A stretch of 23,112 bases of DNA from Chloromonas sp. AAM2 (lineage: Eukaryota; Chlorophyta; Chlorophyceae; Chlamydomonadales; Chlamydomonadaceae): positions 1-23,112 of the forward strand of contig QAXH01003764.1 of the NCBI GenBank assembly GCA_004335635.1, in the 5' to 3' direction. This document shows, in pieces, positions 10,601-19,853 of this stretch (positions are counted from its first letter, which is position 1; each line of letters begins with the position of its first letter). The notes below the pieces were generated by a model. The model was not told the DNA's origin. It saw nothing but the letters and a program-made list of their open reading frames with translations, and did no database searches. Position numbers and translations under genes: made by a program.

Positions 10601-13600
10601 CAGCAGTGCAAGGCAACCAGCAAGCCAGCCTAAGCGTTGGTGGCAGTGGCAGCGGGCGTACACTTGCATGATGTGATTGCTCTGATGGCCATCAGCACGT
10701 CTGTCTGGCCGGTTGTGTGCGACTTTGTTGCACTGTTGCATGCCCAAGACTGCTCTCACCTCGTTTCTGGCATCAGCTGAGACAGAGTGCTTGATGACCA
10801 CAGTGCCTTTCAAGTATGTTCCAAGGTGTCTGCACCCAACCTATCGACAGCGAAGCTTGTCTATGGTATTGGCAACGCCAAGAAGTGATGGATACAGTAG
10901 CATTTATGATTGCAGCTCAAGAATTGCAGGCGCATTCCTGGTAATTGAACGCAAGTCCAATGATTTGCAGGGATTCTGGTTCCATGGACGTTGACTTCAG
11001 CACCCTACTGGAAGCTCATCAAGCCTTGGGGCGCGCCGCTGACATGTCATCCCTCAAGGAGCCCTACCAGGAGCTGCACAAGGCAATAGGGCACCTGATG
11101 CAGTGGCTCACGAGGCTCTCTGAGTCGGGCTGCATGCGGGCGGTGGACGGGGACAATGAGAGGCGCCAGGCGGTCTTCATACACTCCAAGGATGTGAGTG
11201 GGTGTGAGATGACAGGCATGTTCGGGAGCGCAGCTTGCCTGGGTAGGACTTGCTACTGGCTGGCAGTGCTGATGGCTTTAGTTATGCGACTTCACAGTTG
11301 CTAACAGGTGTATGATGCACAAACATTGCACTGATAGGCGTCAGCGGCAAGTGACAGGTTCACCCCTGGCACGCCCACACCCGTGATCGTGAGTGCCACA
11401 AATACGGCTGCCAAGGAAGGGACATGAACTTAAGAACTCCGGCGGAAAAAACCAAAAGGCAGGAGGACACAGTGATTGAGCTCGCATGCAGGCTGCCAGG
11501 CAAAGCTGTGGGACGATCGCTCAATCAGTTTGCACCAGAGTGCCTACATGATGAATGACTCCTTGCACCCTGGTGTGACTGGACAGGTCCTGGAGCAGCT
11601 ATCCCATGCTGGGCTGGACGGGGACGAGAGCCGCCGCCTGTACCGGCACTACAAGAGCGCACGAGAGTTCGAGAGCTCGAAGAACGCCACCTTTGCCAAC
11701 AGTGCGTGACTGACTGGTCCAAACGATTCTCCTGTCCCAGGTTGCTTGTGTTGTAGTTTAGCTACAAGGTAGTTAGGTAGATAAGGTCTCGTCTGGCCCG
11801 CTGGGTCTGAATGGTTCGAGGGCGAAACTTGGCAGGGATAACACGGCTGCCTGCACTGTCGCCAGCGCATCGGAGTTTTGCTGTCCAGTGTACCAGACTG
11901 TACGCGGGTACTCCTAGCTGCCACAGGCCTACATGATTTATCCTTAGCCTCCTGTTGGATTTCCCTCCAACTCCCTGGTTACTTTTGTGCACAGGTGGTG
12001 ATGCCGCTCAGCAGGCTGTGCCCGAGGACATGAAGACTGCGGGTGCTGGTGGCAAGGCCCTGGGGCTGCTCAGCCAGCTGCTCAACGTGCTGATGCTGCT
12101 GCATGGCGTGCGGGGCAAGGCCGAGGGAACACCTGCGGAGGACCGCAGCACTGACTATAGGTAGGGTCAATAGGTGGTTGAGGATTCTCAATGATGACCA
12201 CGTGATAAATCACAGGTGACTATAGATCGGGCCAAGTTGATGACGTGCACTGCTGGTGACACCCAGTTTTCATGTGGCTATCTGTAGTTATAGGTAGGAC
12301 CTGGCTCATGGTGCACTGCTTGCGTTGACCACTTCCCATACCACTATCTATACCTGCAATGAGGCCCAATGAAGAGAAGGGCCCTTCAGGCCGTGCGGCA
12401 CTAGCGGCGCACTGCTTCGTGGGTTCCTCGGGCCATTCTGTGGGCAGCCTTACTGCTTTGAGGACACATCCAAGCCTTGTCAGCTCATGCTGCAGGCCCT
12501 TTAAACAGTGCAGCTCAGCAGTACAGAAGCCAGATAGCCAGAGATGGCACCGCCTAGCATGTTGTGCTGAGCACGTGCTGCCTGTGGCATACCTTGCTTG
12601 ATTGTGCAGATTGGTCATCCAGTCGAGTGCGAGACATGGTGGCAACACCAGCGGAAGGTGTGTTGTGGCATGAACGGGGCAAGACGGGTCTAGGCGGCTG
12701 GCGACAGCGCTGCAGCGTCTTTGCACGCCCCATGCAGCCATTTACACACATCCCACCTTCAGTGCAGCTTGTAGCCTGGAGTAAATTGAGCGAACACGTC
12801 ACTGCTTTGCACGCACTTGCTTTGTACGCATCCGGCGCGCGACGACAGGTGCTAGCTGACTGTGCGGTACTGACTAGCTGACTGTGCGGTGTGTGTGTTA
12901 TGCATCTGTCGTCTGGCATCACGTTGTGCAGAGGTCGTGGCACAGGGGGTGCACATCTGCTGGGCGACAGTGACGCCTCCCCCATGCTGAGCCTGGGCCT
13001 GTGGTGCATGAGCCCGGCCGTTGCCTTCCAGTCCCTGGCCAGCGGGGCCCACAGGTGATGAAGTTACTGAAATGAGCGCCAGCAGGCCTTTGCAATCCGA
13101 GTATGACGATGCTGTGTATGGAGCTTGAGACTTCTTTTGTTACTCTTGTCTGACGATACAGATGCAAAAAGCCACTCAATCACTGACCCATTGACTCACT
13201 CAATCACTCACTCACAGTGTGGTGCTCACCAGCGGGACACTCTCGCCCCTCACCAGCTTTGCGAGCGAGCTGGGCACTGACTTCAACATTCAGCTGGAGG
13301 GAAGGCACGTGGTGGACATGGCTAAGCAGGTGGGCTGGTAAAGCACTGAGGGCATGTGTCACGTCTGCTGGCGATTGTACATGCAAGGGTAGGCGCAGGT
13401 GGGCGTGACTGTTGTTGTTGGTGTTGCTGGCGATAGTACATGCAAGGGCAGGCTCAGGACATTTTTGTTTTCACACCTACAAGGGACAGGGGTGTGTCCC
13501 ACGACTCCGGGGCAGATGAAACCCAAGAGTCGTTGCTGCTGTTGTTGATGATGGCAACGAAGCAAGAACCACTCTGCAGTATCACGGTATCTGATGCGAG

Positions 13601-13622
13601 CATGATCGGACACACACACACA

Positions 13623-13661
<39 letters not shown>

Positions 13662-16600
13662 CGTTGCTGGGTGGAGGTACGAATATTAAAACATTGTGCC
13701 GCAATTCACATTCTCTTTGTTTTTAGGTGTGGGCGGGTGTGGTGAGCTGTGGCCCAGACGGCACCTCCATCAGCACCGTCTTCAAGCACAAGGACAACCT
13801 ACACATGCAGGACCAGATAGGCGAGGTGAGGCAGGGCTGGCCTGCATCGTACAGCGTGTGCAGGTGCACGAAATCTTGGGATCACAGCAGGCTGCCCCAC
13901 ACGTTTGTGTTGCTGCATTCAGCATGCAACATCACAGCACCGTTCCGCCCCACACGCTCCTGGGTACTTTGCTACTTTTCAGCACCGTTGATGGCGCTGG
14001 TGCCAAGTGCACGTGGCATGCTCGCGTGATCAAAATCCTGTCTGACGCCTGCTGCCCACTCGATCATTTTCTGGTGCCTTTTTCTGATGTAAATAATGCG
14101 CAAGGGTGTTGCAGATGCTCTAGCCACACTGCCTTCTGCAACTGAGGTGGTTGGCCCAGTGCATGCATGCAAAATGCACTATCGTGTTGAAGGGATACTG
14201 CCTGCGTCGTTGATGGTTAACTGTATGGTAGTGGCATTCTGTATGCATGGCTTGCACCCCAGGCGCTGATCCAGCTAGCCACTACTGTGCCAGCGGGGAT
14301 GCTTGTGTTCACACCCAGCTACATCCTCCTGGAACAGCTTGAGAGGAGATGGAAGGTAGGGCCAAACCTGGCATGGCAAGAGAGAACATTGCTGTTCCAC
14401 TGTCAACTGTCGACCAGCATGCACAACATGCACAAGACAATGTTAAGCTGTTCAAATTGCCTTACCACTCCAAGGTTGGGGCTGAACCCGAGAGAACACG
14501 GGAATTGTATGGAGTGCAAGGTCAAGCAAGCCTGCATCTGTGTTGCATTCAAGCTGCAGATAGCTAGTTAGCATGCGTTGACTGTGATGGCCAATATGTA
14601 TAAGACGAAGTTCGACAGTTTGTTCTGCCTTGTCAACCCGGAGCAAAGTAAAGCACGCGAGGGTGGAGCCAGGCAGACTTTTCTCTGACCCTGCTGTGCT
14701 TTAGGCCTCTGGTCATTGGGCGCGATTGTCCGCGATTAAACAAATCGTGAAGGAGCCGCGGGAGGCAGGCAACGTGTTCGACCAGGCCATGGCAGTGCAC
14801 AAGAATGCGATCGCAGCTGGCAAGGGCTCCATTCTCATGGCGGTCTGCCGCGGCAAGGTGAAGGCTCGTGATCAACCTAGCACCATTTGAGCTCCGATTG
14901 GATGGTTGTCCATTCTTGCCGACCGTCTGACAGGCATCTGTGCGGTTTGCAGACTCATGCGTAGGGCCGTTTGGTTACACTGAAAGTCAACGCTGGTGTT
15001 TGCCATTCTCAGGCGTCCGAGGGCATCGACTTCCGAGACGATCAAGCACGGGCTGTCGTGCTGCTGGGCATACCATACCCGGCGGCTAGAGACAGCAAGG
15101 TCGTGCTTAAGAAGGTAGGCCAGTGGCTATGTCGGGACCTAAAGCGTTGATGCATGCCAAAAAGCTGACCTATGCGAGATGACTGTGCGAACAAGGCAGA
15201 GGGATTAATGCATGCCAGAACAAGGCACAGGAGCACTGTACTCACCGCACTATGCGACTCCAAGCATTGCCAAGCTTGCGCTACGACTCTGCAATCAAGT
15301 GTTGACGCTTCATGCAGGCGTATAACGACATTCGCATTCGCAATGCGGGCTACGTCAAGGCAGCCGCAGCCGTCAAGCCTGGAAACGCTGCTGGGGGCAG
15401 CCCCTTGTCGGGCGACAGATGGTACGAGCTGCAAGCCTTCCGAGCTCTCAATCAGGTGCGCTTGTTCGTCAACTCATCCAACGCCATGAGATTTATATAG
15501 CAAAAATGTAGCTGATCGCCGAGCTTACCCTAATCTACTCTGGGTGCATTTTCTGCCTGGCTGGAGTTGAGGTCGAGCAAATTGGTTGGTGCACTGTCTG
15601 GTGTTGTCTGTCCCTTCAGGCCGTGGGTCGCTGCATCCGCCACAAGTACGACTGGGGTGCCGTTGTTCTGATGGACACGCGCTTTCACAAGGCTGATTAC
15701 AAGCAGAAGCTGCCGCAATGGGTCCGGGGCAGCGTGCAGGTCAGTGACGCATGATACAGACAAGGTTGAATGAAGGCAATGACTGAATGTACTACGATCA
15801 AGATTGGTGGACAAGGGTGAGGTTTTGACATCAGCAGTGAATACTTCTGGAGTGTTTGAGCTTGTTGTTTGAGAAGGATAGATGTCAGTGTCAAGGTCAG
15901 TAGCAAATGGCAGCCGAAGGCTGAATGAAGAGTTGATGACTACGGATTGATGCCGTAAAATGGGGCCCTTCTGGAGTCGGTTAGCAGTGCATGTGGTCGA
16001 GATTGATTGGCAGGGCCCTTCTGGAGACGCTGGAGACGCTTAACAATGCAAGGTTATGCGGGATGTTGATGCATGGTTGATCAAGACAAACTGCCAAACA
16101 GCGGCTTGCCCACACCCTTACTGTCTTGCGGTTGGCATTCCTATTGTTTGTTGACTAGGACGACTTTGGAGCTGATCTTGTTGGCAAAACCATTCCTCAT
16201 CCACAGTTGTTCACTGTTGAACTCCGTGCAGGACTACAGTACATTCAACGAGGGCCAGGCTTCCCTGCAAAGCTTCTTTTCCAGTCTTATGTCCAGCCCA
16301 CCCACACGCCCCACCCCCATCCCCGTCCCCGCTGCAGCAGACACCACCTGCAGCGCAGCAGAGACATGCAAGGTGCCTGGCACTGACCAGGCGTGTTGTG
16401 CGACGCCCAACCATAACGTGTCACACTCTAATGCTGGGGCGGATGGACAAAAGGCACCTGTGCCGGGAACTGCGGGTAGTGCCGAGGGTAGCGAGCAGAA
16501 CCCAGGCGAGCCCAAGCCAAGCAGCACTGGGCGAGTCTGGTGGAAGGTACCCGCGCCCCGCTCAGCCCCACCCTCCCCTGCACCTACAGCTCTATCAGGC

Positions 16601-18603
16601 AAGTCCACTGACCTCCCAACAGGCCAACAGCCAACCAGCACGTGGACGGCCAGTTCGAGCACGACACCACAGCCGACCGGCGGCTGGTCTGTTGGGCCCT
16701 CGGTTCCTCCACAGAACAGTTGTGAAAGCACCACACCGCTGCCAAGCAACGGCTGGTCTTGCCCACCGTCTGCACCACACCAGCGCCTCAGTGGCGGCCC
16801 TGCAGCAAGTGGGTGGAATCAGGTGCCTTGCATGTCTGCCCCGCCTGCTTGGGGGTCAGCAGCTTCATCAGCGCCCCAGGACGATTCAACTGGCCAGGGC
16901 AGGAACCCATTCACGGCATTTGCCATGAGTGGTGGGGCTTCTGTGGCGCCCGGGCCCCAGCAAGGAGGCGCAGGGCAACGGCAGCAGGCACCAGCACAGC
17001 AGCAGCCTCAGCCGGCCAGCACAAGCCAATGGCATGCAGCTGGTACTGTGCCACAAGCGCCAACAAACACAGCACAGCAAACGTCCCCATTGGCGCCTGT
17101 GTATCAGGGTTGGAAGGCAGTGGCGCCAGGAGGATTTTCTCTGCTGCCAAAAGGAACCACCCCACCAGTGCAGCAGCAGCAGCAGCAGCAGCAGCTAGAG
17201 CATAACCTGAGCGGTGGTTGGGGCGTTAAGCAGGAGCCACAGCAGGGGTGGAGCCAGCAGCTGCAGCAGCAAGGGTGGGGTCAACAAAGCCAGGGGTGGG
17301 GATTAAACCGGCAACACCAGCAACACCAGCAGCAGCAGCAGCAAGGATGGCAGCAACAAGGCCCAGTGCAGCAGACTGCGACGCAGCAGCATCCGCAGCA
17401 ACAGCAGGGCTGGAGCCAGCAGAACCAGCAGCAGCCACAGCAGCAGCCACAGCACCAATGGAGCCAGCAGGGTCCGACAAATCAGCAGGGATGGAATCAG
17501 CAGAATCAGCAGGAGCCACAGCAGCCATTGGGCCAGCAGACCCAGCAAAACCAACGGGGATGGAATCAACGCAGGAGTTGGAGCCAGCCTGGCCAACAAC
17601 ACCAGGCATGGGGCCAGCCAAGCCAAGGCTGGGGCTCAGCCCAGCAGCAGCCGCTGCAGCAAGGAGGCTGGAAGCAGCAGCCACCGTGTGGCTCGCCTCA
17701 GCTACACGACACATCACCAGCTTCTCTTGGTGGGTGGATATGTGGTAGCACATCTGGAGGAACACAAGGCTGTACAAGTGCTGGCCAGCAGCAATCAGTA
17801 CAAGCAGCCAAGCAATGTGCATGCCACAGCCCGCTTACCAAAAATGGGCAGCAGCGGGCTGTGCATGCAGAGCGCTTGCATGGCACCCCTCAGCCGCCAT
17901 CAGTCACCCACTCCAGTGTGCATGCTCACCCTTCAGGTGCGCATGGGGACATGGGGCAGTCGGCAGTGGTCATCCCCAGCTTGCATGCCCAGCAGCCAGC
18001 ACTGCATGCCACCATGGAGCAGCCAGCAGTTGCCACGCCCACTCTGCATGGTCCGTCACCAGGGATGCATGACGGGCCATCTGATGCACGTGCCCTTGCC
18101 CAACCTCTAGCCTTGCCAGTTGCTGACAATCCCATCCCTGCACTCATCCATCCATGCGATAGCAAGAAGCACCTCAGTACAGTGCCGGAGGTCCTCGGTC
18201 AATTGAACGGCCAACCGCGCCCTGATTCAGCACACCTGGGGATTCTCAGTGGCAAGCCTGGGTCGGAGAAGGCAAACATACAGGGCAGTGAAAACTGCAC
18301 TGGGCAGGAGGAACCGAAGGTGGTGGCAGTGCGCAAGCGAGGGACGGCTGGCGAGGGCAAACGGGCACGCAAACAGCTGAAAAAAGGTGAGGGGGGGGCA
18401 GGTGACAGGCGGAAGGACGTGTTGCGCGTGGTTGCCGAGTCTGAGAGTGAATCATTGACCTGGGGGCATAAGCAGACTGAAGACACGTTTCTTTCTCGAT
18501 GTGCACCATGGTTGCATTCATTGCAGACGCTGGCTTTGCGCTCAAGACACAAGCCAGACAAACTCGTCAAACCTTCAAACTTGCCAAACCTTATGGTTGT
18601 TAA
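7618..18603 (+). CDS. FANCJ: FANCJ/BRIP1-type Fe-S DEAH DNA helicase with long GW/Q-rich tail
   Basis: Exons: 7618-7670, 8125-8464, 8846-8965, 9658-9735, 10282-10493, 10971-11193, 11500-11701, 11995-12160, 12610-12657, 12932-13054, 13218-13329, 13727-13825, 14263-14355, 14705-14857, 15013-15114, 15318-15455, 15620-15739, 16232-18386, 18527-18603 (last junction tentative). All phases join: about 1,537 aa, against 1,249 in human. Motifs: FPHEAY (Q-motif area), Walker A APTGAGKT (43-50), SRTHSQ (126-131), Fe-S cysteines C158, C173, C183 and C213/214, DEAH (258-261), TSGTLSP (526-532), VFTPSY (607-612), ASEGIDF (675-681), [12 protein letters not shown] (751-762). The FANCJ rather than RTEL1/XPD call rests on [27 protein letters not shown] and [16 protein letters not shown]. 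The family is a nuclear 5'-3' helicase that unwinds G4 DNA and acts in crosslink repair. The ATG is the first after an in-frame stop at 7579. Residues after about 820 have no BRIP1 counterpart that I can see. Confidence 0.94.
9548..9605 (+). repeat. Imperfect (TCAC/TCGC)n tract in FANCJ intron 3
   Basis: A pyrimidine-rich run of tcac, tcgc and tctc units lies about 50-100 nt upstream of the exon 4 acceptor. A related actc/aatc run lies at 13170-13217, directly before the exon 11 acceptor. They may have been recruited as polypyrimidine tracts. Confidence 0.6.
9935..9970 (+). repeat. Short direct repeat GGCTACTTATAC
   Basis: Two copies of the 12-mer GGCTACTTATAC lie 23 bp apart in FANCJ intron 4, just upstream of a minisatellite and a duplicated exon fragment. 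The intron seems prone to duplication. Confidence 0.6.
10009..10060 (+). repeat. Minisatellite of CCAGTT / CCCAGTT units
   Basis: About three 6-bp CCAGTT units are followed by about four 7-bp CCCAGTT units in tandem, in FANCJ intron 4. The switch in unit length by a single C suggests replication slippage. Confidence 0.8.
10174..10231 (+). pseudogene. Partial duplicate of FANCJ exon 5 in intron 4
   Basis: This 58-bp stretch repeats positions 10285-10342, the start of exon 5, at 54 of 58 bases, with an offset of 111 bp. Read in the exon frame it gives [19 protein letters not shown] and then reaches a TAA stop five codons later (10243-10245). The four differences are two silent changes and two conservative ones (Lys to Arg, Phe to Tyr). 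No consensus acceptor abuts it, although an AG at 10148-10149 would keep the frame open into it. It is most simply a broken duplicate, but a poison cassette exon is possible. Confidence 0.75.
12151..12300 (+). repeat. Diverged repeats around the FANCJ exon 8 donor
   Basis: The exon 8 donor context CTATAG/GTAGG at 12155-12165 is echoed by GACTATAGATCGGG near 12219 and TTATAGGTAGG near 12288. The second and third also share GTGCACTGCT downstream. The pattern suggests an old roughly 70-bp tandem duplication that created decoy donors in intron 8. Confidence 0.4.
13611..13660 (+). repeat. (CA)n microsatellite in FANCJ intron 11
   Basis: About 25 CA units, interrupted once by CGTA near 13623, lie about 65 bp upstream of the exon 12 acceptor. 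The transcribed strand is CA-rich. Confidence 0.95.
15962..16040 (+). repeat. Diverged tandem repeat in FANCJ intron 17
   Basis: GGGCCCTTCTGGAG occurs near 15963 and again near 16013. Each copy is followed by a related sequence (TTAGCAGTGCATG, TTAACAATGCAAG). The second copy also carries a duplicated CTGGAGACG. This suggests an old roughly 50-bp tandem duplication. Confidence 0.55.
17171..17194 (+). repeat. In-frame (CAG)8 tract in FANCJ exon 18
   Basis: Eight uninterrupted CAG codons encode eight Gln residues, starting near residue 1108. The surrounding 500 bp is rich in further CAG/CAA codons. Pure CAG runs are prone to length change. Confidence 0.95.
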
Positions 18604-18831
18604 GCTATCCTGAAGATGCTGTGCAGCAAGGCTGATGCACTGGCTGGAAGTGAGTATGTACGGCGTGCTTGTCTGGCCATTAATTTGGCTTACTGCATGC
18701 AGGACGCCAGGCAAGCGCTGATACACAAGCTGCGCCTTCCAAAGAACTTGCAAGCTAGCTGTGCCCTGGGGACAATAGTGCAGACTGTGTCCAGTCCTGC
18801 TGGCAGATGAACTGGCCAGCCTGGACATGTT

Positions 18832-18836
18832 TGTAA
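18832..18836 (+). terminator. TGTAA polyadenylation signal, probable FANCJ 3' end
   Basis: A TGTAA lies about 230 nt after the favoured FANCJ stop (18601-18603), and is the best-placed one before the next gene. The expected cleavage site would be about 10-20 nt further on. Confidence 0.5.
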
Positions 18837-19853
18837 TGCACACATAGTGCTGCCTGCCTGGGATGAACTGGCAAACACCTTTTTTGGGAGTGTGCACTGG
18901 GAAAAGTCAGTCTACGCTTCTCAGTGTCTCCTGGCCGTTCCCGCTACATTACAAATACGGTTGCAAAGGCTCTGATTGCTGGGCACACATCTGCTACTAG
19001 TGCCGTGCTTTTGCTGCTCCGCCCATTCCATTGAGTATGTTAAGCGTGATTGTCGGTTTTGTGTGGGCTTTGATGCGAAACACGGCAGTTAGTAAGCCTG
19101 GCGGGCAGCCCCATCCAATGGGTGTGACGAGAGACTAGCCGTCCATCAAAACGAGTTGCTTGCATCATTCGCACAGCTTGAAACATGTCCAGCAAGCCAT
19201 GGACACAAATCCAGCGTCAAGTTGCATTACTGGACTGAGTTGCGTGCCAGCAATCGCCACGTACCAACGAGGTACGCCTGTTTTCACAGAGTTTGAATGC
19301 TGCACCACATGAGTCACCCATTTCATCACCACTGGAAGGTTGTACTACTGCCCACAGCTGATCGCCATGTATGATGTCTGGTTTTAAGACTGTTGCAGAC
19401 GCGAACTGAATCCACGCAGACAGGACTGAATACATGCCTTAATTCCTTTGCCAGTCGTGATTGTCGGAACGACACACATCATTAGACAGCACACATGTAC
19501 AGCCTGCTTCGGGTGGAGCAGCACGACATGGCGTCAGAGTGAGCGTAACGCTTGCGCAAGGCATTTTTCCTTGCCTCTTTCTTTCCAGTATAAGATTGGT
19601 TCATTTTCGTGGTCGTGCTTTCTGGTGTGAACTCCCTTGTAAAGCCTATCTTGTCCTGCGGGCTTTTGAACGTGCTGGCGAAATATGTTTCTCTCAAGGC
19701 TCAATCCAAAAAAACAAAGTTTGCCAGTTCTGGGACAATTTGATAGGTTCATATGGTGACTGTTCGTGTGTCCTCGCTGCGCATGATGATATATCTTGGT
19801 GGCCAGGATGATATCTAGGCTCTAGGTTTATTAAAGCACAAAAGCCAAACAAC
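18837..19853. other. Intergenic region, promoter side of the IQ-motif gene
   Basis: No coding exon could be supported on either strand. Several short open frames are AT-rich and lack splice or homology support. The last few hundred bases must hold the promoter and 5' UTR of the downstream gene, but no TATA box or initiator could be named with confidence. Confidence 0.5.

Noticed and set aside
12220..12741. 173-codon minus-strand frame across FANCJ introns 8-9
   Set aside because: Overlaps a phased sense exon (12610-12657), and its translation has no conserved features.
9541..13660. CRISPR array or telomere-like repeat
   Set aside because: The repeats are 2-7 bp microsatellites without spacers and sit in introns of a eukaryotic gene.
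7618..15739. Assignment of the helicase to RTEL1 or XPD/ERCC2
   Set aside because: Motif III-VI sequences and the [12 protein letters not shown] and DYSTFNEG segments match BRIP1/FANCJ more closely than RTEL1 or XPD.
16073..16231. Upstream extension of the long exon 18 frame to an ATG at 16073
   Set aside because: The helicase sequence continues from exon 17 directly into DYSTFNEG at 16232, after a clear CAG acceptor, so the upstream codons are intron 17 and not a separate gene start.
17248..17748. Second plus-strand frame rich in Ala, Pro and Thr
   Set aside because: Frame-shifted reading of the same CAG repeats (GCA, AGC); no independent start or splice support.
17226..17822. 198-codon minus-strand frame rich in Ala, Val and Leu
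   Set aside because: It is the antisense shadow of the CAG/CCA-rich FANCJ tail; repeat composition keeps several frames open.
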